From Deltaproteobacteria bacterium (lineage in GTDB: Bacteria > Desulfobacterota > Syntrophorhabdia > Syntrophorhabdales > Syntrophorhabdaceae), in the NCBI GenBank assembly GCA_022711595.1, contig JAKLET010000002.1, forward strand, positions 1 to 64,000: 64,000 nucleotides of DNA, given 5' to 3'. How positions within the stretch are numbered: the stretch's first letter is position 1; each line of letters begins with the position of its first letter. This document shows positions 19,573 through 28,336 of the stretch, piece after piece. The position numbers and the translations under genes are program-made. The notes under the pieces were generated by a model. That model searched no databases, was not told the origin of the DNA, and worked only from the letters and a program-made list of their open reading frames with translations.

Positions 19573-20045
19573 ACGAATACAATGGATATCCGGTGCGCGA
19601 GGTGGAGTGCGCCGTAATAGGCCGCAAGGAACAGAACATGGAGAATGAGCTGTTCGAGCCATGTCGACGCGCCGGCCTTTCTGCCGAGCATGCCCTGGCC
19701 CGATGTGGGAAGGGCGATGAATAGCATGGAAAGCCAGAGGAAAAAAACATAGAGGGAAGCCGGCAGTATGGAGAGTGCCGGAAGATCGAAAAGTGATGTG
19801 CCCAATGTGTATATGGCCCCGAAAACACCGCTTGTCACCAGGTGAATGGGCACACCGGCAAGATAGACAAGCTTTGCGGTGCCTTTCACCTGTATCGATC
19901 TCATGAAGAAATTGCCATCAATGACGAAAAGGCTTGATCTGAAAAAGTGTGCCCTGCAGGCGATATCGGAAGCTATTCCCATAACTGCACCCGCAGCTAC
20001 GCCCGCCAGAAAACCTGCTGATGCCTGAATGACATACCAGATCAT
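19557..20045 (-). CDS. Small integral membrane protein, unknown function
   Basis: A 162-residue protein with four likely membrane segments (about 3-24, 58-82, 92-114 and 138-158). The start ATG at 20045 is preceded by AAGGAGG, which decides against the longer upstream frame. Between segments one and two is a positively charged stretch with RAHFFRSSLFVID. No enzyme motif or known family was recognised. It is convergent with the MutY-like gene and overlaps its end by 16 bp, leaving no room for a terminator. Confidence 0.72.
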   Translation of the reverse strand: MIWYVIQASAGFLAGVAAGAVMGIASDIACRAHFFRSSLFVIDGNFFMRSIQVKGTAKLVYLAGVPIHLVTSGVFGAIYTLGTSLFDLPALSILPASLYVFFLWLSMLFIALPTSGQGMLGRKAGASTWLEQLILHVLFLAAYYGALHLAHRISIVFVQTIE

Positions 20046-20215
20046 GAACAACCTCCTTGTAAGGCGTGATGTATCTTTTTCATTATATCGGGGGGAAGGG
20101 AAAATTGGAATAAACAGTTCCTGATCGCAGCAAACCAAAGAGGCTGTAAAACGATGCGGCAGTTCCGGGCCTGGTGCTATTAATCCAATCATATCATGAT
20201 GTTGTAGTTTCCAAC

Positions 20216-20243
20216 TTGACAAAATATGAATAATGCATAATCT
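20216..20243 (+). promoter_or_regulatory. Promoter of the HesB-like selenoprotein gene
   Basis: TTGACA (20216-20221), 16 bp, TAATCT (20238-20243). The leader of about 48 nt holds a small GGCGC/GCGCC hairpin and ends with AAGGAG before the ATG. Confidence 0.55.
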
Positions 20244-20297
20244 TAATGGACACGGCGCTAATCATAGGCGCCACGAATTATCGAGAAAGGAGAACTT

Positions 20298-20639
20298 ATG
20301 TTCCAAGTGACGGAAAAGGCAGGAGAAGTGATAAAGAAGCTGATCGAGGGTAAAGATCCTCAAACGGTCAGGATAATGATGACCGAAGGCGGCTGATCGG
20401 GGCCCTCATTGGGCATGGCCCTGGATGGGCCGCTGGACAGCGATGAGATCTTTACCGAACAGGGAGTCAAGTTCGTCATTGATAAAGGGTTGTTCGAGGA
20501 AGCGAAACCGATCAATATCGATTTTATCGAATCTGCCATGGGAGCTGGTTTCATGCTCAAGTCGGCTTTAACCGCAAAGCAGGGCGATAGCTGCTGCGCA
20601 ACAAGTGCCGGCGGCTGCGGCAGCGGCTGCAGCAGCTGA
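20298..20639 (+). CDS. HesB-like selenoprotein with Sec encoded by UGA
   Basis: Reading from the ATG at 20298 (Shine-Dalgarno AAGGAG) gives 32 codons, then an in-frame TGA at 20394-20396, then 80 more codons to the stop at 20637-20639. If the TGA is selenocysteine the product is 113 residues. The two halves join into one HesB/IscA-like domain: VRIMMTEGGUSGPSLGMALD around the U at position 33, where A-type iron-sulfur carriers have their first conserved Cys. The C-terminus is Cys-rich (DSCCATSAGGCGSGC). A hairpin suited to bacterial Sec insertion lies right after the TGA. Sec-containing HesB-like proteins are known in delta-proteobacteria. A gene caller will usually report only the fragment from 20409. 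Its role is presumed to be redox or cluster/metal handling. Confidence 0.85.
20399..20432 (+). promoter_or_regulatory. SECIS-like hairpin after the in-frame UGA
   Basis: GGCCC (20417-20421) and GGGCC (20427-20431) pair perfectly, extended by a T-G wobble, around the loop TGGAT. The loop begins 26 nt after the UGA and contains GG, as expected of a bacterial SECIS (stem-loop some 16-37 nt downstream with G in the apical loop). An alternative fold pairs 20399-20404 with 20417-20422. Confidence 0.6.
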
Positions 20640-20653
20640 TATTTTCTCATGTT

Positions 20654-20693
20654 AAGCAAACGGGCCGCGAAACACGCGGCCCGTTTGCTTTTT
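20654..20693 (+). terminator. Rho-independent terminator
   Basis: A perfect 16-bp stem (20654-20669 with 20675-20690), a 5-nt AAACA loop and a T-run. It ends the selenoprotein transcript and, read backwards, could also serve the convergent gene at 20720. Confidence 0.9.
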
Positions 20694-20719
20694 GAAGACC
20701 TTTATATGTTGAAGACCAG

Positions 20720-21055
20720 CTATCGGTAATTGTAAGATTTGTTTTTGTTCACAACCCTGGCGATGGCCCTTCCTTCCTTCATAACGTACTGAACGGTTAC
20801 CCGGTCGCCTTCCTTGATATTATTGATAGAGTTATACCCTTTAAAACGTGCGGCCCCGAGATCGAAGGTCATCCCGGCTTTTTTTGATTCCGCCACCATG
20901 GTCATATCGGGGATGCTGACGGAGGTGACCCTTCCCGTGAAGCGTTCCACCTTCATCGCTTTGGGAGGTTTGGGTGCCATGGTGCGCGCAGCGGCTTCCG
21001 TGGTAAAGACGGTGAAACATAAAAGGATTAAAAGGAACGAAAGAGTTTTTTTCAT
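20720..21055 (-). CDS. Small secreted protein, OB-like, unknown function
   Basis: A 111-residue protein with a Sec signal peptide (about 1-22, ending TEAAA). The ATG at 21055 follows AAGGAG; a longer frame upstream has no such site. The mature part is small and basic, with alternating hydrophobic residues (VERFTGRVTSVSIPDMTMV, then DRVTVQYVMKEGRAIARVV), which looks like a five-stranded OB-type fold seen in small periplasmic metal-related proteins. No metal-binding cysteine or histidine cluster is present. Function unknown. It lies 43 bp after the DUF523-DUF1722 gene on the same strand. Confidence 0.7.
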   Translation of the reverse strand: MKKTLSFLLILLCFTVFTTEAAARTMAPKPPKAMKVERFTGRVTSVSIPDMTMVAESKKAGMTFDLGAARFKGYNSINNIKEGDRVTVQYVMKEGRAIARVVNKNKSYNYR

Positions 21056-21098
21056 ATGCAGACTCCTTTTTGAAGAAATGATTAAATTCCGGCCTGTT

Positions 21099-22082
21099 TC
21101 ACACATGGTTCCTCAGCATCAGTTCAACGGGGTGGGGGTTGAGATAGTGCTGTCTTTTCAGGTATGTCTTGTCGTATTTGAGCGCATAGTGGTTGAGGAG
21201 CGTAACGGGAACCACGAGGGGTATGAGACCGCGGTGGTATCGGTCGATTATATCGAGGAGCTCGCGTTTTTCCTCCCCGCTCAACTCTTTTTTAAAGTAT
21301 CCCATGATGTGATGAAGGACGTTGGTGTTCTTACGTGATGTGGCGATGAGGCGCAGGCCCTCCATCATGGTTTCGATATAAAGGCTGCCTGGGTGAGCCG
21401 GAGTATTTTTCGAACCCGCCGCAAGCCTGCCGAGGGTAGTAAGGTGCCTGGGACTATGGGCCATGACAAGGAGCTTGTGGTCGCTGTGGAACCCGACAAG
21501 GCCTCCCGCAGTGCCGTCCTTTTCCAAATAATCCTGCCATCTTTTCAACACAAAAACGCGCTCGATGAAGTTTTCCCTTAAGCCCGGGTCGTGAAGACGG
21601 CCCTCATCCTCGACGGGCATGAGGGGAAACCTCTTCATGAAGGCGTTCGCGAAGATGCCCACACCGCGGTGGACGGGCGGCGAACTGCCCATGTAGACCT
21701 TGACGCCGCGCATGCCGGAACTGGGCGATTTGCTTTTGAATATATAGCCGGAGAGTCCCCTGCGGGAGAGCTCATCAAGCTTTTTCCCGGCCCACTTTTT
21801 CATCCCTTCAGTGTGGTCTATGCAGGTGCGGACAGTTACCAGCCGCGGGTCATCGACGTTATCGGCGAGGTGCATGGCCTCCCGAGGGACAGGAAGGCCG
21901 TATTCGACCTCGGGGCAGACGGGAACGTAATCGAAGAACTGCCCGAGAGTGTCCGTTATATAGCGGTCGTGCTTGTGCCCGCCATCGTAGCGTACCTTCT
22001 CGCCGAGGAGGCACGCGCTTATGCCCACAGTTATTTTATCCAGAATATCCTCCTTCTTAACGGGCGCCGGCACCCCGGTCAT
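21099..22082 (-). CDS. DUF523-DUF1722 protein (TudS-like plus YbgA-like)
   Basis: A 327-residue two-domain protein. Residues about 15-165 are DUF523, the family that includes the iron-sulfur thiouracil desulfurase TudS; GISACLLGEKVRYDGGHK and PVCPEVEYGLPVPREAM give two of its cluster cysteines. The third, normally in SPSCG, is Ser here (KSKSPSSGMRGV). Residues about 190-320 are DUF1722, the YbgA family, recognisable from GLVGFHSDHKLLVMAHSP and NTNVLHHIMGYFKKELS. A nearby extra Cys (VRTCIDHTEG) might compensate. The ATG at 22082 has a weak ribosome-binding site; a GTG 18 codons later is an alternative start. Biological role uncertain. Confidence 0.85.
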   Translation of the reverse strand: MTGVPAPVKKEDILDKITVGISACLLGEKVRYDGGHKHDRYITDTLGQFFDYVPVCPEVEYGLPVPREAMHLADNVDDPRLVTVRTCIDHTEGMKKWAGKKLDELSRRGLSGYIFKSKSPSSGMRGVKVYMGSSPPVHRGVGIFANAFMKRFPLMPVEDEGRLHDPGLRENFIERVFVLKRWQDYLEKDGTAGGLVGFHSDHKLLVMAHSPRHLTTLGRLAAGSKNTPAHPGSLYIETMMEGLRLIATSRKNTNVLHHIMGYFKKELSGEEKRELLDIIDRYHRGLIPLVVPVTLLNHYALKYDKTYLKRQHYLNPHPVELMLRNHV

Positions 22083-22208
22083 TGTAAAATCTTAATTGCC
22101 GGGCCGATATTAATCAAGGATATTCAAGGTGGGTATATTTCATTATCAGGTAAATGATGGGGAATGGTATACAACCGGAAATACGCGTTCGTCGCGATGG
22201 CACAAAGC

Positions 22209-22224
22209 TGGCATAAAAATTGCT
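22209..22224 (+). promoter_or_regulatory. Sigma54-type promoter
   Basis: TGGCAT, five bases, TTGCT: the GG (22210-22211) and GC (22222-22223) are exactly 12 positions apart, as in -24/-12 promoters. Transcription would begin near 22235, about 50 nt before the start codon of the gene at 22286. Confidence 0.5.
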
Positions 22225-22285
22225 TTAAGATATTGCGAGACACAGATGCCCGGCCCGGGCCGTTCTCTTATTTGATGGCGGTGAA

Positions 22286-23869
22286 ATGAAAACTCAGGTC
22301 AAAGAGATAAATGAAAGGTTAAACAGATCGAAAATAGGCATTCGCGAGATCCTTTCAATAATTGATATGACGATGGGAGATCACGTGGGGAGTCAAGCCG
22401 CCGAATCCCCGTATGAGGTCTTTGAGGGTGTCAGCGGACTGATTGACAGGACCGTCCATGGATGCAGGATAGGACGCTACAGGCCGGCAGAAACCAGGAA
22501 CCCCTTCCACACCTTTGAGATACATACGGAAGACGGCGGGACCCTGGGCTATCTGAACATGGTCTATTTGAGTAAACCCATACCGTGCTATTACCTGGTT
22601 TACGTGGAAGTGCTGCTGCCTTTTCGCGGGAGGGGGCTCGGCTGCAGCATTCTCAAGGCTTATAAGGAAATTGCAGAGGACAGGAAGGCGGTTGCGCTCC
22701 TTGATAATATCATCCCCCCCGAGGACCCTGCTTACGATATCTATTCCAGGCTCGGCTGGGTGCCGGCAGAAAGAATGATCGGGGAGAGCCTGATCAACGA
22801 AAAAGGCCATTACATGGCCTATGTCCCGTCCACCGTCAAGACGCGGGGAATAGAATGCAGCCTGAAGAAGGCCCTGCTCAAGATCATGAAAAAGAGGCCC
22901 GTGGTCGACATGTATGACAACGAGGCAATGGTAAAGCGCACCATAGGGGAGTTGCGCTCCCTTTACAAAGCGCTGGAGAGCCTCTTTGAAAATGAACTCG
23001 AAAACCGGACCTCAACACCTCTTATGAGTTTCATGTTCACCAAGTTTGCCACAAAGATGCTCGGATTCAAAAGGAGGATCTCAATGCTCCTCGGCTACAC
23101 GGGAGGGGAGTCTCTTGAACAGATCCATATTTCCGACCATGTCAGGGCCCTTCCCATTCAGCCGTTCTCTCTCTGGGGTTTTGAGGAAGGCCGTTTTGAG
23201 ATATGGGAAGAGGGCCTCGGCGGGAACGTGCGCACCCTGCTGGAGAAATTGGGCCAGGGGGGCCTTTCATCAATAGAAGGGCTGCCTCTTTACAGGCGCC
23301 CATACGTGGTCGAATGGATGGAGGAGAACGACAAGGACGAGACAGCCGATCTTAAGATCGCCGACATATTTGAACTGGGGTTCGACCCGACAAAGCTGAA
23401 GGAATTGCGTCATGAAGGCGTTGACTACATGATCGAAAGGGTGTCAGGGGGCTTTCTTTCCTCCGTCGAAAAGAAGAGGGCCCTCCTGCCGAGGATCGCC
23501 AGTCGTTTTTCGGGGATGCGCATCCGCAATGCGGCCATCGAAATAAACCCGCCGTGTGCCCTCATAAGGAACAGGGGAAACATATACATTCTGTATAAAA
23601 AGGTAAGGGGCATACACCTTGAAGAGGCCCTGGATGAGCTCAGGACCTCACCCCGGCTGAAGGAAATGAACCGTGCCGCCGGGATAGACCGTGCCATGAT
23701 CATGACGGTCAAAGGGATCAGCGAGTATCTTGTGAAGACTTTTGGTGCCAGGGCACGTGAAGAGATCGAGAACATCGTCTTTTTTGTTCCCTGGAACCTG
23801 GACGAAAACCGCCCTGATATCATGGTGGACATCACAGGCGTTTTTCTGAACAGGGTGTGGATCTTTTAG
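22286..23869 (+). CDS. GNAT-domain protein with a long unknown C-terminus
   Basis: A 527-residue cytosolic protein. Residues about 60-190 look like a GNAT N-acetyltransferase fold: YVEVLLPFRGRGLGCSILKA is the acetyl-CoA loop (R-G-R-G-L-G) and AYDIYSRLGWVPAERMIGE the family end. Residues 190-527 match nothing I recognise; they are mixed helix and strand with several basic stretches. A sigma54-type promoter lies 60 bp upstream, suggesting control by an enhancer-binding regulator. GGCGGTGA precedes the ATG. The stop is 5 bp from the convergent attH-like stop, with no terminator between. Confidence 0.65.
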   Translation: MKTQVKEINERLNRSKIGIREILSIIDMTMGDHVGSQAAESPYEVFEGVSGLIDRTVHGCRIGRYRPAETRNPFHTFEIHTEDGGTLGYLNMVYLSKPIPCYYLVYVEVLLPFRGRGLGCSILKAYKEIAEDRKAVALLDNIIPPEDPAYDIYSRLGWVPAERMIGESLINEKGHYMAYVPSTVKTRGIECSLKKALLKIMKKRPVVDMYDNEAMVKRTIGELRSLYKALESLFENELENRTSTPLMSFMFTKFATKMLGFKRRISMLLGYTGGESLEQIHISDHVRALPIQPFSLWGFEEGRFEIWEEGLGGNVRTLLEKLGQGGLSSIEGLPLYRRPYVVEWMEENDKDETADLKIADIFELGFDPTKLKELRHEGVDYMIERVSGGFLSSVEKKRALLPRIASRFSGMRIRNAAIEINPPCALIRNRGNIYILYKKVRGIHLEEALDELRTSPRLKEMNRAAGIDRAMIMTVKGISEYLVKTFGARAREEIENIVFFVPWNLDENRPDIMVDITGVFLNRVWIF

Positions 23870-23874
23870 GTTGT

Positions 23875-25020
23875 TTAAAAAACTCCTCCCAGGGCGCCGG
23901 CGTACCCGGTGAGCTCAACGTACCCCTCAAGGGCCACCTCATTGCCGTTCGAGGTGCCCCTGCCGCCGACGGCGCCCTCCCAGTAGGTGATGCCCGTGGA
24001 TGCCGTTGTGAAGAGCTCCTGGTTGGCAACAAGGGCGCTGGCGGTGATGTCTATCGCTGCCGAAGGGATCCGGATGCGCCATGCCGCCGGGTACCGTCCG
24101 GAACTTTTTTTGCTTGTCCAGTAAGACAGGACCTTCATCTCGATCTCTGCGAGACGCAGGCTTCGTGAGGTCCCGTCCCTCTCCACGAGCGTGCCCGAGG
24201 ATTCCTTTTCCACGGTGCCGTCCTTTTTCCGAAGGTAATAGACCATGAGGTCGCGGCCATCGCTCAGGTGGAGCGCGAACCAATCCCAGCCGGCCTGGTC
24301 TTTTGCCAGCTGGTTTGAGCCGAATTCCTGATCGAACCAGCTTGTACCGCGCACAGATGCCGGTGCAACCATGTCGGGGGTTTTTATGGTCCCCTCGGTC
24401 TTGAGGTTCGTGAACGAATAATAGTATGATGCCTGCCCCGGTGCCGGTCCTTTTTTACTCAGGCCCCCGGCGCCGTGGAGGGCAAGGGGCTTCATCGGGG
24501 TGAGGTGCACAGAGAGCTCTGTCCCTTCGTGGTCGGCCCTGAGCTCAATGCGGCCGCTGCTCATGACCGCTGACCAGTTGAGGACCCGAACGTCCATGCG
24601 GCCCTCTTTTGCCGCGGCCAGGCCGGGTCCTTTCCTTGAGACGATATCGCGATAGCGGAAGGTCCCTTTCCCTATGTCCGTAACGGCAAAATGCGCGAGA
24701 TAGATGTCCCGTACGGACCACGGGTTTTCGGGCTGTTTTGGCTTTGTCGCAAGACCGTAACGGAAGAAGGTGAGCTGGTACCCGTATCGTTTTCCGTCAT
24801 TACCCCTGAGGTTCCCCGTAAAGTACCACCATTCGGTCCTGTATTCACCGTGGCTGCCGTGGTCGCGGGGAAATGACCATTGCCTCTGCGACGCCGCCTG
24901 TCGCCACTCCTCGGCGCAGAGGCCGCCGGGCGAGGCGGCCGCCGCGGCACAAAGGAGGGCCAGGGCAGCCATTGCGACAATTATGAAAGATGAACGGTGT
25001 CCCGGTCTCATCTCTCTCAT
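23875..25020 (-). CDS. AttH/CrtC-like secreted lipocalin-type protein
   Basis: A 381-residue exported protein with a signal peptide (about 8-36). It belongs to the family once named hydroxyneurosporene synthase/CrtC and, in this setting, AttH: FPRDHGSHGEYRTEWWYFTG and GTSWFDQEFGSNQLAKDQ are the two hallmark segments, each with Trp/Phe-rich motifs. The fold is a double lipocalin that binds a hydrophobic ligand. It is the last gene of a three-gene operon and overlaps the permease gene by 4 bp, so it probably receives or hands over a lipid-like compound moved by the ABC transporter. No carotenoid genes are nearby, so a hydratase role is unlikely. Confidence 0.85.
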   Translation of the reverse strand: MREMRPGHRSSFIIVAMAALALLCAAAAASPGGLCAEEWRQAASQRQWSFPRDHGSHGEYRTEWWYFTGNLRGNDGKRYGYQLTFFRYGLATKPKQPENPWSVRDIYLAHFAVTDIGKGTFRYRDIVSRKGPGLAAAKEGRMDVRVLNWSAVMSSGRIELRADHEGTELSVHLTPMKPLALHGAGGLSKKGPAPGQASYYYSFTNLKTEGTIKTPDMVAPASVRGTSWFDQEFGSNQLAKDQAGWDWFALHLSDGRDLMVYYLRKKDGTVEKESSGTLVERDGTSRSLRLAEIEMKVLSYWTSKKSSGRYPAAWRIRIPSAAIDITASALVANQELFTTASTGITYWEGAVGGRGTSNGNEVALEGYVELTGYAGALGGVF

Positions 25021-27506
25021 TCCTCCCTTATCTGCATGACAGGGTATTTTCTCAGGACCGACCAGACGGGGTATGCCGCGGCGGCGAGGCTTGCCGCCAG
25101 GGCGGTCAGGGCCGTCACGGCATAGGGCCCTGCGGAGAAATGATAGAAGATGGTCCAGTTGAAGCTCTGCAGGTTGATGACCTTTATGAGGATAACGGCG
25201 AAGACCGTTCCCACGACGGTGCTCATGAAAAAGCTGATGAGCCCCATCCCCAGGCTTTCCGCGACGGTCATACGGGCCACGTCGCCCGTCGTGAAACCGA
25301 GGGCCCGAAAAATACCGAACTCTTTCCGGCGTTCCACAAAGAGCGTCATCAATGCCCCCGCCATGCCGAAAAAAGCCACGATCACGGCGAGGATGCGCAT
25401 CGACCGCGTCACGGCAAAGGTGCTGTCGAAGATATGGAGTATCCTTTTGTGGAACTCTTCGCGGGTCGCAAAGGGAAGGTTGTAGGAACGCGCCCTTTGT
25501 TTCACCTCTTCGATGATCCTTGCGTGATCGGCGCCGCTTTCATCGATAAAAATACCCAGGCTGTTGATGGTCCTGTCGCGGAACAGTCCGAGGTATGTTG
25601 ACCGGTCCATCATGACAACGCCGTGTTCCGAAGCGTAGTCGTAGTAAATGCCGGTCACGTGAAGACCCACGGGGCCGTCGGCCCCCTCGATGGTGACCAC
25701 GTCGCCTTTTTTCACATTGAAGCGCCGGGAGAAGCTTTCCGAGATGACAACGCTCCCGCGCTTTACCGCCTCCCAGTTCTCGCCGCCTCCCTCGAACCAG
25801 CCGAAGCGGTCGTATCTCTGGAGCACCGACGCGTCGATGGACGTTATGGAAGCGGGCCTTCCGCGAAAGGTCATCGGGACGCTGCGAAAGACGTCGATGC
25901 CGCCGATGCCCCGTATGCCCTTGAGTTCCTCATAGAGCTCTTCGGGCACGTTCACGTCGCCCTTGGTCGAGATGTAGAGGTCACCGCGAAGCTGGCTGTC
26001 CATCCACCACAGGAGGGACGAGCGGAAGCTGTCGATCATAGAGCCAAGCCCGATCGACATGGAAAGGGCGATCATGAACGCGGCAACGGCGACGGACGTC
26101 CTGCCGAGATTTTCCCTGATATTGCCGACGGCGATCTTTCCCGAAAGCCCCATCACCCTTGAGAAGATGTACTTTGCCGCGGGGGTGCAGAGGATGATGA
26201 TAAAGCCCGCAAAAAGGCTGGAACCGAGAAGAAAGGCGAAAGCGCCCGCGAAACCGACATAGACATGGAGGAATGAGAGGCTGAAAAGACCAGCCGCCGC
26301 AGCGAGGCAGAACGCGCCCGAAACAGCGATCGCCCTGGCCCTTTTCGATGCGCCGCGCGACGCGGTCCTGCCGCGCAGGACAAGCACGGGCTGGATACGG
26401 CGCAATTCAATGAGCGAAGGCATGGAGCCTATGATGCTTGCCGCCGTGCCGAGGAGGACGCCGCCCGCGAGGTTCCAGAAAGACCAGGGGAGCGCCTCCG
26501 GCCGCAGGAAAAAGTAGAGCGTGCTGATGGTATTGCCGACGATCTTCACGAGGAACCCGCTCAGCAGGAAACCGAGGACCCCGCCGAGGACCCCGCCGGC
26601 CGCACCGAGGATCAGGACCTCGATGAGAAAGGCAGCGGCGATCTGACCGCGTGATGCGCCGATGGAAAGGAGGACGCCGGCATCCCTGCGCCTGCTGACA
26701 ACAGCGAACATGGCGGTGTTATAGATGAGGAAGACACCGACAAAGAGCGCGAAGAGAGACAGCGCCTGCAGGTTGAGCTTGAAGGCCCCGAGAAGCGCGG
26801 AGAGGGTAAGGGCGTGCTGCCTTCCCGATTCGAGCCTGAAGCCTGTTGCCCATCGTCCGCGGAATGCTTCTTCGTCGGTGACGACGAGGTCGGCCCGGTC
26901 GATATATCCTTTCATACGGAAGAGTTCCTGGGCGTGCCCGATATCGATGATGACAAGCGGTTCGCCGGAGGGGTTGGGGAAGACATGGACAACCCGGAAG
27001 GGCCCCTGCGATGTTTGCAGGGTGCTTCCGGGGGAAAGCCTCATGTTCCGGGCGAGGTTCTCGTCTACGAGGACCGCCCGGGGGTCGAAGAGGAAGGAGG
27101 AAAAGGCCTCTTCCCTGACATTGTCTTTCCCTGAGGAACCTATGCGGGCGGTTATGGAGCGGACATCCCTGTCAAGAAAGGGGTCTACGCCGAGGAAGCG
27201 GACCTGTTCCCAGCCTTCGAGCCTCACCTTGCGGTCGATGACAGGCGCGAAGTGCTTCACCGCGGGGTCAGCCATGAGAGATGCGAGGACCCTTTCCTCC
27301 ATGGGCCCGGCGGGACGTTCCAGGGTATGTGTCGCGCCCCCGCGGAGAAAATCGACGGCATTGCCGAGTCCCTGGAGCGCTGACCGGGAGGCAAGCGTCA
27401 TGCCCACCACCGCCGCAACACCGAAGGCGATGCCCAGGAGTTGGAGAATGCTCAGGCTCTTTCGGCGGACCAGGTAGCGAAGAAATGAGCGGACGACACC
27501 TTTCAA
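25017..27506 (-). CDS. ABC transporter permease, FtsX-type (AttF/AttG-like)
   Basis: An 829-residue inner-membrane permease. It starts with a membrane segment (about 16-36) followed by a periplasmic domain, then a first FtsX core of three segments (about 250-345). A second half repeats the design: membrane segments near 395-445, a MacB-type periplasmic domain, and a final FtsX core (about 700-825, ending VLRKYPVMQIREE). Such proteins use ATP hydrolysis as mechanical force to move lipids or lipoproteins across the periplasm rather than through a channel. The gene overlaps its neighbours by 4 bp on both sides. It seems to correspond to AttF and AttG in one chain. Confidence 0.87.
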   Translation of the reverse strand: MKGVVRSFLRYLVRRKSLSILQLLGIAFGVAAVVGMTLASRSALQGLGNAVDFLRGGATHTLERPAGPMEERVLASLMADPAVKHFAPVIDRKVRLEGWEQVRFLGVDPFLDRDVRSITARIGSSGKDNVREEAFSSFLFDPRAVLVDENLARNMRLSPGSTLQTSQGPFRVVHVFPNPSGEPLVIIDIGHAQELFRMKGYIDRADLVVTDEEAFRGRWATGFRLESGRQHALTLSALLGAFKLNLQALSLFALFVGVFLIYNTAMFAVVSRRRDAGVLLSIGASRGQIAAAFLIEVLILGAAGGVLGGVLGFLLSGFLVKIVGNTISTLYFFLRPEALPWSFWNLAGGVLLGTAASIIGSMPSLIELRRIQPVLVLRGRTASRGASKRARAIAVSGAFCLAAAAGLFSLSFLHVYVGFAGAFAFLLGSSLFAGFIIILCTPAAKYIFSRVMGLSGKIAVGNIRENLGRTSVAVAAFMIALSMSIGLGSMIDSFRSSLLWWMDSQLRGDLYISTKGDVNVPEELYEELKGIRGIGGIDVFRSVPMTFRGRPASITSIDASVLQRYDRFGWFEGGGENWEAVKRGSVVISESFSRRFNVKKGDVVTIEGADGPVGLHVTGIYYDYASEHGVVMMDRSTYLGLFRDRTINSLGIFIDESGADHARIIEEVKQRARSYNLPFATREEFHKRILHIFDSTFAVTRSMRILAVIVAFFGMAGALMTLFVERRKEFGIFRALGFTTGDVARMTVAESLGMGLISFFMSTVVGTVFAVILIKVINLQSFNWTIFYHFSAGPYAVTALTALAASLAAAAYPVWSVLRKYPVMQIREE

Positions 27507-28198
27507 CGGGCGAGGTCCTCGCAGGAGCGCTCTTCAACTATCCTGCCGTCGATCATGCGCAGCACCCTGTCGGCGTATTCGCAGGTGTTGAGGGCATGGC
27601 TCACCATGATGAGGGTCGCTTCGTTGTCGCGGCACCTCTTGACAAGCAGGTCCAGGATCTGTGTCCCTGTGGCGGAGTCCAGGTTTCCCGTCGGTTCGTC
27701 GGCGAGGATGACGGGAGGTTTTTTAACGAGCGCCCTGGCAATGGCAACGCGCTGCTGCTCCCCGCCGGAGAGTTCATGGGGGAAGCGCCCCTCCTTGCCG
27801 GCAAGGCCCACGTGCTCCAGCGCTTCAAGCGCTGGCCGTTTGTCGTTCATTCCCGCCAGTTCAAGGGAGAGCATTATGTTCTCGAGCGCTGTCAGCGTCG
27901 GCAGGAGATTGAAGAACTGGAAGACAAAGCCCAGCTTGTTGCGGCGAAGGAGTGTTCTGCCTGCTTCGCCAAGCGCCTCAATGTCCCTGCCGTCGATCTC
28001 GACCCGGCCTTTCGTAGGCACATCGAGCCCGGCAATGAGATTGAGAAGCGTGGTCTTTCCCGAACCGCTCTTGCCAAAAAGCGTGACGATCTGCCCTTTT
28101 TTGATCTCAAGGTTGATGCCCCGCAGCGCCATTCCGTCATGCCCTTCATCTTCGTACTGTTTCCACAGGTCATAAGTCCGGATCATAACAGGCCCCAT
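27503..28198 (-). CDS. ABC transporter ATP-binding protein (LolD/MacB-type, AttE-like)
   Basis: A 231-residue ATPase of the LolD/MacB group. Walker A is LFGKSGSGKTTLL, the signature is LSGGEQQRVAIARAL, Walker B is PVILADEPTGNLD, and the H-loop is IMVSHA. It provides energy to the permease encoded next. It is the first gene of the operon; the start at 28198 overlaps no other gene and the gap to the divergent acetyltransferase gene is 286 bp. An alternative start at 28186 (MIRTYDL) would trim four residues. Confidence 0.93.
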   Translation of the reverse strand: MGPVMIRTYDLWKQYEDEGHDGMALRGINLEIKKGQIVTLFGKSGSGKTTLLNLIAGLDVPTKGRVEIDGRDIEALGEAGRTLLRRNKLGFVFQFFNLLPTLTALENIMLSLELAGMNDKRPALEALEHVGLAGKEGRFPHELSGGEQQRVAIARALVKKPPVILADEPTGNLDSATGTQILDLLVKRCRDNEATLIMVSHALNTCEYADRVLRMIDGRIVEERSCEDLAR

Positions 28199-28336
28199 AT
28201 CCCCATCCTTTCATCCCTGCATATGCGCGGCAGGGCCACGGTCTGAAATTCACATCATTAAAAGCCGGTAAAAAGACTTTCACGATGGTAATCAATATAT
28301 GCCCGAAAGAAAAAAATGTCCATCAGTTGAAAACAC

